Below, piece by piece: positions 8,245 through 16,151 of a stretch of 64,000 bases of DNA (position 1 is its first letter; every line of letters begins with the position of its first letter). The notes under the pieces are model-generated. The model made no database searches, was not told where the DNA came from, and saw nothing but the letters and a program-made list of their open reading frames with translations. The stretch is from Paenibacillus sp. DMB5 (GTDB taxonomy: Bacteria; Bacillota; Bacilli; Paenibacillales; Paenibacillaceae). The DNA lies in contig NZ_LRAC01000140.1 in the NCBI RefSeq assembly GCF_001517085.1, positions 1-64,000 on the forward strand, written 5' to 3'. The translations under genes and the position numbers were made by a program.

Positions 8245-9243
8245 TTAGAGTCTCCACAGTGTAGCACAGCTTGTAATCCCTGCACCGACCGACCACATGA
8301 AGAACAAATCACCGGGTATGAGTGTCCCGTCCTTGATGGCATGATGCAGGGTAACGAACGGGCTGCTGGTCCCTGTATACCCGTAAATATCACCTATATA
8401 AGGAAATTTGGCCTCATCCTCATTCAGCTTGCCGGCAATCTCTTTGATCACTGAAAGGTTCAGCTGACTGAGAATGTAGTGTTTAACCTCTCTTTTGGCA
8501 TATCCGTGTTTATGGAGCAGGTTTTCAATATTGGTCACTGCTGTAGGGAATGCTACATTTACATTATACTCAGGATGCAGGTAAATCTTTTTCTCCTCAA
8601 GCGTAAGATGCTCGCCGAACATCTGGGTCATACCGGCAGACGGAAACAGCATGTCTTCCGCCTTTTGCGTATTGGTGTAATAAGCGGAATCAATCAGACC
8701 GGATTCCCCTTCCTCTACCCGTTCCAGCAGAACTGCACAGGCTGCATCCCCGCAGAGTCCTTTTGAAGCCAGATCCCCTTCTTTATAAAAGCGGGCGATC
8801 TGCTCAGAGCCGACAACAAGCGCATACCTTACTCCGGGATTGGTCATCATCGAGCGGGCTGCCTGGTCTGCGGCAACTACCATTCCCACACAGTTCGCAT
8901 TGCTGTCATATACGATACAGGACTGCTTTCCCCCGATTGCCTGGTGCAGCAGGGCAGCGTCTGTCGGAGCACTATATTCATGCGTGCCCGAGGAGACAAC
9001 GATCATATCGAGATCCTCTCCGCCAAGCCCGCTGCTCTCAAGCAGCGCTTTAGAGGCTTGAATAGCCATATTCAGCGTGCTTTCTTCATAGGTGGTTGCA
9101 TAATAACGATCCTTACGGCCAAAATACTCCCAAATACCAATAAGCTTGTCTGCAGCTTCGCCAGCCTGTTCAGCCAATTGTTCATTGCTAACTTTGAATG
9201 GCGGATGGTACACTTCAGTACCTGCAATCCTTACGTTAACCAT
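8245..9243 (-). CDS. Ketoacyl-ACP synthase III-like protein lacking the usual His and Asn
   Basis: A 332-residue thiolase-fold protein that aligns along its length with FabH. The nucleophile region is YDSNANCVGM, placing Cys118 as the active-site cysteine. FabH's PHQAN box is replaced by LSQLN (Ser259 for His). The GNTSAAS box is replaced by GYTGTSS (Tyr289 for Asn). Decarboxylative condensation, which needs His and Asn, is therefore doubtful. An acyl- or thioester-transfer role like that of other divergent KAS III relatives is more likely; this is inference. It follows the STAS-like gene by 37 bases, and both lie behind a probable cyclic-di-GMP riboswitch. The ribosome binding site AAAGGTGG precedes ATG. 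The real substrate and product are unknown. Confidence 0.85.
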   Translation of the reverse strand: MVNVRIAGTEVYHPPFKVSNEQLAEQAGEAADKLIGIWEYFGRKDRYYATTYEESTLNMAIQASKALLESSGLGGEDLDMIVVSSGTHEYSAPTDAALLHQAIGGKQSCIVYDSNANCVGMVVAADQAARSMMTNPGVRYALVVGSEQIARFYKEGDLASKGLCGDAACAVLLERVEEGESGLIDSAYYTNTQKAEDMLFPSAGMTQMFGEHLTLEEKKIYLHPEYNVNVAFPTAVTNIENLLHKHGYAKREVKHYILSQLNLSVIKEIAGKLNEDEAKFPYIGDIYGYTGTSSPFVTLHHAIKDGTLIPGDLFFMWSVGAGITSCATLWRL

Positions 9244-9280
9244 ATGGGCCCACCTTTGTTAGTGTTTTTGATGCTTTAAG

Positions 9281-9640
9281 CTACCCTTTTACAATAGCCC
9301 ACGCTTCGTCCACAGTATCTACAAAATGGCCGTTAAAGCTGGCTTTTGGCGCTACACGCTGCAACTGTGACTTGGCCACTACCTTAACCGGATTGACAAG
9401 AACGGCATGCTTGAAGCTGTTATACATCACGTAGCAGCGTTCCAGCACCGGCAGAATTTCCGGTTTGAAAGGGGCCATGTCCGTGCAGTCAATGATCAGC
9501 GACATCTCTTTCAGCGGCAGATTCGGCATCTGGGCTTCAAAAATATCCACCTCTTTAATGGTCTCCTCGAGGTCGGCAAACCCGTGCAGGCTGATAAAAA
9601 TGGTATTCGTTTCAGGGTGCATTGTTGTTTCTGCTATCAT
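9281..9640 (-). CDS. Small STAS/SpoIIAA-like protein
   Basis: A 119-residue soluble protein. The pattern TIFISLHGFADLEE, then LIIDCTDMAPFKPEILPVL, then a C-terminal FVDTVDEAWAIV matches the strand-helix order of a STAS fold, which serves in anti-anti-sigma-like or small-molecule-binding roles. No phosphorylatable Ser is obvious at the position expected for SpoIIAA, so the STAS call rests on pattern only. It is the first gene of a two-gene unit with the KAS III-like gene. The ribosome binding site GGAGATG sits seven bases before ATG. The 5' leader is long and contains a cyclic-di-GMP-I-type aptamer about 190 bases upstream. A partner role for the KAS III-like protein is suggested by the operon only. 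Confidence 0.7.
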   Translation of the reverse strand: MIAETTMHPETNTIFISLHGFADLEETIKEVDIFEAQMPNLPLKEMSLIIDCTDMAPFKPEILPVLERCYVMYNSFKHAVLVNPVKVVAKSQLQRVAPKASFNGHFVDTVDEAWAIVKG

Positions 9641-9829
9641 CTAATGACATCTCCAGTTCTGTTTGTTTGATAAGTGGAAGCAAAGATATGAATCTTTCAG
9701 AATGTGTTCAACAGTTTTCAATTGTGATCAAAACAGGTCAAAGCGCTCCTGCCGGGCAGGCTGTTTCTGTATTACAGCATGATTGCAACTCTCCCTTGTT
9801 GTATTTAGACAACAAAAAAACCAAACTAT

Positions 9830-9925
9830 ATGAGCGTCCCCGCTGTCATGCCGCTATTTCTGCGGTTTAGACCGGTGGCTTTGCGTCTTCCGCCTTTCGG
9901 CGGAGTTGCCTTTGTTCATCAGCTG
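9830..9925 (-). ncRNA. Cyclic-di-GMP-I (GEMM-I) riboswitch
   Basis: On the minus strand the order of conserved elements matches the GEMM-I aptamer: AAAGGCAAC, a CCGCC-GAAA-GGCGG stem (a GNRA tetraloop, as in P2), GACGCAAAGCC, ACCGGTCTAAACC, then a second stem CCGC...GCGG and ATGACAGCGGGG, the tetraloop-receptor side. The same words in the same order occur in the Vibrio Vc2 RNA (GGCAAACC, GACGCAAAGCC, CTAAACC). It lies upstream of, and in the same direction as, the STAS-like and KAS III-like genes. A T7 run follows the aptamer (on the minus strand, around 9811-9820), but I could not identify a convincing terminator/antiterminator pair, so the switching mode is unknown. Confidence 0.88.
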
Positions 9926-10038
9926 GCGCCTCTGAATTACAAACATATTTGGTATTTAGTGTCTAGCTATATTTATAATTCTACACTCAATTTCCCTATT
10001 CCTGCTTGTAATAACCGAAAAATTCCCAAAGGAACGGA

Positions 10039-10067
10039 TTGACTCCACCTGCTCCTTGAGTTAATAT
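10039..10067 (+). promoter_or_regulatory. Probable sigma-A promoter of the trpS T-box transcript
   Basis: TTGACT (10039-10044) and TAATAT (10062-10067) are spaced by exactly 17 bases. The predicted start, near 10074, leaves the whole T-box inside the transcript. Confidence 0.6.
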
Positions 10068-10089
10068 TATCCACAATATCAGTAACAAC

Positions 10090-10388
10090 GTTGACAAAGG
10101 GTAAGTAGCCCTGTATTTAGGACTTCAGAGAGCCGGTGGCCGCTGCGAACCGGTGTCCGGCACAGGTGTGAATGGACTTTGTAGTTGCTTTTCCGAACCG
10201 TCTGCAAGGATGAAGTAAGGAAATGCCGGGAATCCCGCCGTTATCACGGGAACGGTATCGAGCTTCACATCTTTTGTGGACTCCGCACCGTATTGACCAG
10301 ACCGGATACCTGCAGATCAAGCAGCGAAGCGGTTAATTAAGGTGGCATAACGATAACTTCGTCCTTAGCGGACGGAGTTTTTTTATTT
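10090..10388 (+). ncRNA. Tryptophan-specific T-box leader of trpS
   Basis: T-box landmarks appear in order: an AGTA element (10104-10107), AGAGAGCCGGTGG with the distal Stem I GTG/GAACC loops, a specifier loop reading GAA-TGG-AC with the Trp codon TGG at 10173-10175, and the T-box itself near 10336-10350 (TTAAGGTGGCA). The TGGC bulge (10343-10346) would pair with a GCCA tRNA end, and tRNA-Trp carries discriminator G. A terminator follows. Uncharged tRNA-Trp should stabilise the antiterminator and turn on trpS. The specifier, bulge and downstream gene agree. Confidence 0.93.
10355..10385 (+). terminator. Regulated terminator of the trpS T-box
   Basis: AACTTCGTCC (10355-10364) pairs with GGACGGAGTT (10370-10379) around TTAGC, with one G-U pair, followed by a T run to 10384. 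The 5' arm lies directly after the T-box sequence, as needed for the alternative antiterminator. Confidence 0.9.
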
Positions 10389-10407
10389 GCTAAAGGGGGT
10401 GATGGCC

Positions 10408-10566
10408 ATGGAGGATGGCTGGTGGTGGCAACGGATTATTATAAAATATACCAGGAGGAATTTTAATGAACAAAGAACGTATGCTCACAGGAGACCGCGT
10501 TACCGGCAAGCTGCACCTTGGCCATTACTCGGGCAGTCTCAAGAACAGGGTAATGCTGCAGGATAA
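10408..10566 (+). CDS. Putative Trp-rich leader peptide overlapping the trpS start
   Basis: A 52-codon ORF begins at ATG 10408, seven bases after a strong ribosome binding site AAAGGGGGT (10392-10400). It starts MEDGWWWQRIII, with three consecutive TGG codons at 10420-10428. It runs over the trpS ribosome binding site (AGGAGG, 10453-10458) and start (10466) in another frame, ending at 10566. A ribosome stalled at the Trp codons would leave the trpS ribosome binding site free; one that continues would cover it. The known precedent is the B. subtilis rtpLP leader peptide, also with three Trp codons behind a Trp T-box. Coding status here is inference; the ORF and its ribosome binding site are seen directly. 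Confidence 0.55.
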   Translation: MEDGWWWQRIIIKYTRRNFNEQRTYAHRRPRYRQAAPWPLLGQSQEQGNAAG

Positions 10567-11473
10567 ATATGAATCGTTTGTTTTTTTAGCGGATGTGCAG
10601 GCGCTGACGACCCATTTTGAGCGGCCCGACCATATCCGCGGCCATATCAAAGAAATTACTCTCGATTATCTGGCCGCAGGAATTGATCCTCAGCAGACTA
10701 CCCTTTATATCCAGTCGCTGATCCCGGAAATTGCCGAACTGACTATCTATTTTTCCATGTTCGTTACAGTAAATCTGTTGCGGCATAACCCGACTCTGAA
10801 GGCGGAGGCGAAAAGCGGGCAATTCGATGAGATGTATTACGGCTTTCTCGGTTATCCCGTCAGCCAGGCAGCGGATATTACATTCTGTAAAGCAACCGTC
10901 ATTCCGGTCGGAGAGGACCAGCTTCCACATCTGGAGCTTACACGCAAAATCGTCCGCCGTTTCAATGAGCTGTATAAGCCTGTATTTGCCGAACCGCAAG
11001 CGTTGCTGAGTGAAACCCCGCGGCTGATCGGTACAGATGGCAACGCTAAAATGAGCAAAAGCCTCGGCAATGCCATTACCCTTGATTCGTCGACTGAAGA
11101 AGTCACACGGACGATCAAAAGAGCGTTGACCGATCCGGCCCGTCTACGCAAAAACGATCCCGGCCATCCGGACATCTGCCCGATTTACGCTTATCACCAG
11201 GCCTTTAACCCGCGGGAATCGGCGGAGATCCGGGAAGCCTGTGAACGCGGAAGCATCGGTTGTGCGGCTTGCAAGGAGCGGATCACCGCAAGCTTAGAGG
11301 AACTGTTCAAGCCAATGCGGGAACGCCGGGCTTATTATGCGGCCAGACCCAAGCTGGTGGATGAGATTCTGATAAGCGGAACACAGCGTACACGAGCCAT
11401 TGCCAAGGAAACAATGCGTGAAGTACGGGATGCGATGAACCTGAACTATTTTGATAGAACCTTAACTATTTAG
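10466..11473 (+). CDS. trpS: Tryptophanyl-tRNA synthetase
   Basis: A class Ic aminoacyl-tRNA synthetase that charges tRNA-Trp. The 335-residue length is normal. The HIGH-type motif is KLHLGHYSG (residues 13-21), and the KMSKS loop is AKMSKSLGNAI. The N-terminal signature GDRVTGKLHLGHY is of the streptococcal/lactobacillar and TrpRS-II type. It differs from the SGIQPSG type of the main B. subtilis enzyme, so this may be a second, starvation-induced TrpRS. That idea needs the rest of the genome. The ribosome binding site AGGAGG lies seven bases before ATG. It is controlled by a Trp T-box and possibly by a WWW leader peptide. The gene is monocistronic with its own terminator. Confidence 0.95.
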   Translation: MNKERMLTGDRVTGKLHLGHYSGSLKNRVMLQDKYESFVFLADVQALTTHFERPDHIRGHIKEITLDYLAAGIDPQQTTLYIQSLIPEIAELTIYFSMFVTVNLLRHNPTLKAEAKSGQFDEMYYGFLGYPVSQAADITFCKATVIPVGEDQLPHLELTRKIVRRFNELYKPVFAEPQALLSETPRLIGTDGNAKMSKSLGNAITLDSSTEEVTRTIKRALTDPARLRKNDPGHPDICPIYAYHQAFNPRESAEIREACERGSIGCAACKERITASLEELFKPMRERRAYYAARPKLVDEILISGTQRTRAIAKETMREVRDAMNLNYFDRTLTI

Positions 11474-11534
11474 TTGGATTTAAATAGCTGGCGTTTTTTC
11501 ACTTAGATTAACTAGTGCTCCATTTCGTAAAACC

Positions 11535-11569
11535 CAAAAAATAGTGCCCTTTGAGGGGCACTATTTTTT
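11535..11569. terminator. Bidirectional terminator after trpS
   Basis: ATAGTGCCC (11541-11549) pairs with GGGCACTAT (11556-11564). It is flanked by an A run on the left and a T run on the right. Confidence 0.88.
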
Positions 11570-11606
11570 AAGCATGATAAGCATAGCATTCAGTCGAGCC
11601 AACCGA

Positions 11607-12122
11607 TTATTGTCCGATCATCCCGCCGTCAACGGTGTAGAGCGAAGCGGTAACGAACGAAGCTTCTTCGGAGAGCAGGAAGTTCATGACAGCCGCAACC
11701 TCCTGCGGTTCACCGTAGCGTCCCATAGGTGTTGCTGCTTCATTAGCTGCTTTAAAGTCATCGGCGCTGCCTGAATTCTTCTCGATCTTGCGCATCATCT
11801 GCGTGTTGATGGTTCCCGGCAGTACGGCGTTGACACGGATACCGAACGGAGCCAGCTCATTGGCAGTAACTCTGGTCAGGCCGATCACCGCGTGTTTGGA
11901 CATAATATAAGGAGACATTCCCGGAGCACCCATGAGACCTGCCAGTGAGGAGGTGTTGAGGATGGCGCCGGATTTTTGCTTTTTCATTACAGGAATGACG
12001 TACTGCAGCCCCAGAAATACTCCGCGGACATTGACGTTATACACCAGGTCGAGCGACTTCACACTCAACTCTTCTACCAGCCCGGAGGGGCCTTCAATCC
12101 CGGCATTGTTGGCAAAATAGTC
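11607..12122 (-). pseudogene. SDR-family oxidoreductase lacking its N-terminal NAD(P) site
   Basis: The C-terminal two-thirds of a classical short-chain dehydrogenase: NNAGIEGPSG, NTSSLAGLMGAPGMSPYIMSK (active-site Ser, Tyr and Lys in the usual spacing), VNAVLPGTINTQM and the ending TASLYTVDGGM. The Rossmann start (TGxxxGIG and the first two strand-helix units) is missing. Homology begins at about DYFANNAG near 12121. Upstream on the minus strand, the frame runs antisense through a TetR gene until 12230 without SDR-like sequence. The break coincides with the truncated 5' end of the opposing TetR gene, so one deletion probably removed both starts and the shared promoter region. It is unlikely to make an active enzyme. 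Confidence 0.8.
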
Positions 12123-12635
12123 AATCGTGAGGCAGTGACCATTATAGATATCGCCGAGCGTGCGGACTATAACCGCGGAACCTTTTATAAGCATTTTGTA
12201 AGTAAAGAAGACCTGCTCCGGGATATTCATGACGATTTTTTGCGGGATGTCTCGGAGGCATTGTTATTGCCTTATGAAGGAATGGAGCAGATTGAAGCTA
12301 CGGGTATTTATCCGTCCACCTTGCAGCTTTTTCAGCATATTGAGCATCAGAAAAGGTATTACCTTGCCTTAAGCTCCGCCCAGCGCGGGAAAACTTCGGT
12401 CGAGCTGTATGATACACTGCGGAGATCCATGCGTGAAGATATGCATATTGAAATGGAGGATGGCAGTCCCCCGCTGGATTATGAAATTCTGCTGAGCTAT
12501 CAGCTGTCAGCCACTGTAGGCGTCATTGATTATTGGGCGGAAACCGGCTTTAAATACTCTGCAGAGTATATGGCCGGGCAACTAACAGCGCTAGTTAACA
12601 GCAGAATGGATCATATTGTGTTTAAAAGAAACTGA
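12123..12635 (+). pseudogene. TetR/AcrR-family regulator lacking its first helix
   Basis: The sequence carries most of a TetR helix-turn-helix: VTIIDIAERADYNRGTFYKH followed by FVSKEDLLRDIHDDF, then a TetR C-terminal ligand domain of normal length to residue KRN. The expected first helix and start codon are absent. The open frame extends leftward only into sequence antisense to the SDR gene. The truncation therefore meets the SDR truncation at about 12122. A functional start is not seen. The original arrangement was probably a divergent regulator/target pair. The alternative is a join error in the assembly. Confidence 0.78.
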
Positions 12636-12642
12636 GTTGCTG

Positions 12643-12706
12643 CATAAAAAAAGCGGCTCAGGCCGCTTGTACCCAATCCGGATACAAGCTGGCCTGCGCC
12701 GCTTAT
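12643..12706. terminator. Long bidirectional hairpin after GH94 gene
   Basis: AAGCGGCTCAGGCC (12651-12664) pairs with GGCCTGCGCCGCTT (12691-12704) with one mismatch. Inside it GCTTGTA pairs with TACAAGC. A shorter AAGCGGC/GCCGCTT stem with an A run on its left (12646-12650) acts as a terminator for the minus-strand GH94 gene. Confidence 0.85.
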
Positions 12707-12713
12707 TCTATAG

Positions 12714-15700
12714 TTACATATAAATATCAATGACTGTTCTCTCTGAATCTGCGCAGCGCTGTACCTCTTCACGGGCAATTCGCAGGCCGCCAAGCCGGTA
12801 AGGGTTTGCGAGCCGCTCAGCTTCTACTTCCCGGCCGTTCACAGCAGCTGAGCGCAGAACGCCCTCTTGGCAGTGATACACAAAGGTCACAGGAGAGCCG
12901 GCGTATTCAAAATCAAACCGGGTGCCGTCCAGCTCGGCAGGCAGTACCGGGTCCAGAATCAGGTCGCCGCCCGCTTCACGGATACCCAGCACATTCGAGA
13001 TCAGCTGGTTCATGTAGATTCCCGGACCGCTGGAATAGATTCTCCAGCCGCCCTTGACCGCAACCGTACCGTCACGCAGTTCGTGGAAACGGTCCTGCGC
13101 TTCATAGCGATTGTCAAATTTGCCGTCGGAGCTGCTGAAGTAGGCATTGCTCTGGCGCAGCTCGGCATTCGGCACGCTATCACGGATACCGACCGGGTTG
13201 ATGGTGGCAAGGCCCTTCCAGACCTGATCGGTTGCACCGATCTTGGCCATTGCTTCCACGAAGCGGATGTGGGCATGCACGTACTGCAGGCCGATTTCGC
13301 GGCCGAAGTTGGCTGCCTGCTCCGCACGTTTAAAGTGTGTGCTTACCCCGCCGGCATACTGTGCCGGATGGTTCATCAGCCGCACACCGTCCGGGCACAG
13401 GAACTGTTCCTGGATCAGCTTGTAGTGCGCCTCCATCTGCTCAGGGGTAAGCAGCTCGCCGATCATGCTGCGGGTCATCGGCAGCAGGCGGTACTGGATC
13501 CCTGTTTCATTGTCTTCCGGATGCAGCATCAGCTTGGCCAGCTCCGGATCTTCAAAGTACAGGAAGCCCGGAATAACTTCGGTGCCCAGCATATAACGGT
13601 TAAAGTCGGCTTTGATGCCTTCAGCCAGCTGCTTCAGCTCATCCGACCAGCCTGCGTCCGTATCCTGAAGCACCGTGGCCAGGCCCAGAACCGTCTGGTA
13701 GGTCAAAGCTACGGTCCAGCTGCTAACCATATACTGCTTGAGCTGTGCGTTCGCCGGCTGAAGTGTATCATCCCAGTCCCCGTCTCCATAAGAGGATAAG
13801 AAAGTATCATGCAGGAAATGGGATTTGATATAATCCAGCTCCTTGACGGCATGCTCCCTTAACGTGTAGGCAGTCTCAGTGAAATCGAAGCTGTGTTTGC
13901 GGGTATAAGGAATCCGCTCATCCAGCACCGCATAATCACGGGTTGCCCGCAGATAATCGCCCAGCACCTTGAGCGGCCACACGATGATATCGCCATGGCT
14001 CTCTTCCTGCTGGATTGACGTGTACTTGTCGAACATGAACCATTGCGGCCAGTTGCCGTCATCCTCATACTGATGGGCAAAAACAGTCAGCAGAATTTCC
14101 CGTACCTGTTCATATTTGTGCGTAGCAAGGAAGTATTCTACAGGCCCCTGGCATACATCCCGTGTACCCCAGGCTGCTCCGCCATACTGCTCCAGTCCGT
14201 GAGGCACGGAATAGTGGACCAGCATATTGTGGGTATACCACCAGGCCAGGGCATTTACCTTGAACAGCTCTCCCTGCTCCCCGTCCTCTTTTTTCAATTG
14301 AAACCCGTTCATGACGCCCGCCAGGAAATCACGGTAACCGCTTCTCTCCGCTTCAAATCCGGCCGCCGCCGGAGCGCGGAATTGTCCGTCCAGCATTCCC
14401 TGGAAGGTAAGTGTCCACTCGCTGCTTGCATCCAGTTCAAGCACGGCCAGTGAAGCACTGCCCGGCACAGCTCCGGCTGCCAGCAGGGATTCATCCCCCG
14501 CTTTGCAGGCCGCTCCGTCTACAGTGATTTTGTATGCCAGCTCAGGATAGACAGATGCACTCAGGCCACTTTCGGAAGCACGGAAGACCAGTCCGCCGTC
14601 CTTATCCTGAGACATATGGTAAGGCAGCTCATATTCAGCCACGTTCATAGTAATCTGATTGCTGACGAGGAAGCGGTAGGCTTTTCCGCTTATTGAACGG
14701 ACATGCAGTCTGATCTCAGGCGCGTTTACCGCTGTATAGTTTGTAATGATAAAGGTATCTTCAGCCGTCTTGTAGTGCCACCGTGCGTAGTTAAAGCCGA
14801 TTTCGAACAGCGACGGCATGGTCAGCAGACGGAATTGTCCAGCAAGCTCCACATAGATCCGCTGTCCTGATGTTTTATTGACGTTCAGCGCATTGCGGGC
14901 ATTGGACAGCATTTTGTTGAAATTGGTATTGCCGACGACGACCTGGGAATTGAAAATCCCGTACATATAGGAAGTCGTCGTTATCACCTCAGCGTTCAGC
15001 CGTGCATTGTCTCCGCTCATCAGAATATGCCCGTGCGGGCGTTCAACGAGCAGCTCTTTGCGCTTAAGAACAACATGCTCATAGGTTCCGGTAAAGAAGG
15101 CCAGCAGCTTTCCGTCTTCACGTTCCTCCTGGAACCGCTGCGGGAATAGGCTATCCAGCTCTTCTTCGGACAGCTCCTGTGTCTGTACAGGAGTTCCGGT
15201 CACGGCAGATGCCGCTTTCCATTCCGCCCGGCCGCTGTCCGGCTTCACAGACGCAAGCTGTTGAACACTGCTCCAGGCAGCCCGCAGCTGATCAGCAAAT
15301 TCAAGGCCGGTCACAGCTGCAGGATGATCCTCCCGGAACAAGCCATAGAAGGTAAAGGCGGCTTCCCCGTTAAGCTCCGTCTTAGGAGACTGCAGTGCGG
15401 TATAAGCAAATTCATATTGATATACTTTATTGGCCAGACACTCTTCGTACAGTGCTTCCGGTCTGTCCGTTTCTTTGTAGGACAAGCCGTAGAACTGGAA
15501 GCCGTCGGTGGAATATCCCGCTGCTCCCCCGATCAGCCCCTGCTGCAGATACGGGAACTTTCCGCCCTGCGGCTGGTTCTGGCGGGAACAGACGACATAA
15601 CCGCCTGCCTGATCAGTGAAAACGGAGTGGTCGATATATTGGGATAAATAGGCCTCATTACTGGTAACGGCGCCAGGTGCTGCAATACCGACATCCTGGG

Positions 15701-16097
15701 TATAAATAACGTCCAACAGGGCCGAATTGCCTTCAATCCGTACATTCCAGAACCAGGAATCCCCATCCGCCAGAGTAAATGTGACCTGGTACTTCAGCTT
15801 AGCCGTACTGCCCTGGTCTTGGGTACCGGCAGGAACCTCTCCCTGCCACACAAGCCGCTCCCCGTCCCGGCTGTAGGTGCTTCCCGATTTGACACCAAGC
15901 AGAGGAAATGCCTGAATACCGTCCGGATGGTACAGGCGTAAATACAGATTACCCGCAGCACCGTCTACGCTGTTAGCCAGCAGCTGGTTAATCATCATCT
16001 GCCCGCCTGTCGCCTGATAAAGATCTCCGCTTTCCAGAAATGTAAAGGTAAGACCGCCTTTTTGCAGTGTAAGCTTGGAGCCGGTTGCAGTTGTCAT
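12714..16097 (-). CDS. GH94 phosphorylase, probable 1,2-beta-oligoglucan phosphorylase
   Basis: A 1,127-residue cytoplasmic protein without signal peptide. It has the GH94 plan: N-terminal beta-sandwich, linker helices, (alpha/alpha)6 barrel from about residue 600, and a short C-terminal sheet. The catalytic-acid region SSYGDGDWDDTLQPAN sits near residue 770. Length and the neighbouring GH3 and ABC importer match Listeria innocua Lin1839 (1,2-beta-oligoglucan phosphorylase), which phosphorolyses sophorooligosaccharides to glucose 1-phosphate. Cellobiose and cellodextrin phosphorylases are shorter (about 800-990), which argues against them. It is the last gene of the GH3-GH94 unit, 54 bases after GH3. 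Linkage specificity is inferred from length and context. Confidence 0.83.
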   Translation of the reverse strand: MTTATGSKLTLQKGGLTFTFLESGDLYQATGGQMMINQLLANSVDGAAGNLYLRLYHPDGIQAFPLLGVKSGSTYSRDGERLVWQGEVPAGTQDQGSTAKLKYQVTFTLADGDSWFWNVRIEGNSALLDVIYTQDVGIAAPGAVTSNEAYLSQYIDHSVFTDQAGGYVVCSRQNQPQGGKFPYLQQGLIGGAAGYSTDGFQFYGLSYKETDRPEALYEECLANKVYQYEFAYTALQSPKTELNGEAAFTFYGLFREDHPAAVTGLEFADQLRAAWSSVQQLASVKPDSGRAEWKAASAVTGTPVQTQELSEEELDSLFPQRFQEEREDGKLLAFFTGTYEHVVLKRKELLVERPHGHILMSGDNARLNAEVITTTSYMYGIFNSQVVVGNTNFNKMLSNARNALNVNKTSGQRIYVELAGQFRLLTMPSLFEIGFNYARWHYKTAEDTFIITNYTAVNAPEIRLHVRSISGKAYRFLVSNQITMNVAEYELPYHMSQDKDGGLVFRASESGLSASVYPELAYKITVDGAACKAGDESLLAAGAVPGSASLAVLELDASSEWTLTFQGMLDGQFRAPAAAGFEAERSGYRDFLAGVMNGFQLKKEDGEQGELFKVNALAWWYTHNMLVHYSVPHGLEQYGGAAWGTRDVCQGPVEYFLATHKYEQVREILLTVFAHQYEDDGNWPQWFMFDKYTSIQQEESHGDIIVWPLKVLGDYLRATRDYAVLDERIPYTRKHSFDFTETAYTLREHAVKELDYIKSHFLHDTFLSSYGDGDWDDTLQPANAQLKQYMVSSWTVALTYQTVLGLATVLQDTDAGWSDELKQLAEGIKADFNRYMLGTEVIPGFLYFEDPELAKLMLHPEDNETGIQYRLLPMTRSMIGELLTPEQMEAHYKLIQEQFLCPDGVRLMNHPAQYAGGVSTHFKRAEQAANFGREIGLQYVHAHIRFVEAMAKIGATDQVWKGLATINPVGIRDSVPNAELRQSNAYFSSSDGKFDNRYEAQDRFHELRDGTVAVKGGWRIYSSGPGIYMNQLISNVLGIREAGGDLILDPVLPAELDGTRFDFEYAGSPVTFVYHCQEGVLRSAAVNGREVEAERLANPYRLGGLRIAREEVQRCADSERTVIDIYM

Positions 16098-16151
16098 TTC
16101 TCTTCACTTCCTTATCTGTTACGGCTTAACACCGTTATTATGTCTGTTAGT

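Noticed and set aside
9657..10042. Short plus-strand frames between the STAS-like gene and trpS
   Set aside because: They lie opposite the riboswitch leader and have no ribosome binding site or family.
10091..10119. TTGACA-17-TATTTA as trpS promoter
   Set aside because: It would start transcription inside Stem I of the T-box and remove its base. The pair at 10039-10067 keeps the T-box whole.
12867..13799. Open frame of 310 codons antisense to the GH94 gene
   Set aside because: Shadow of a GC-rich coding region; no supporting signals.
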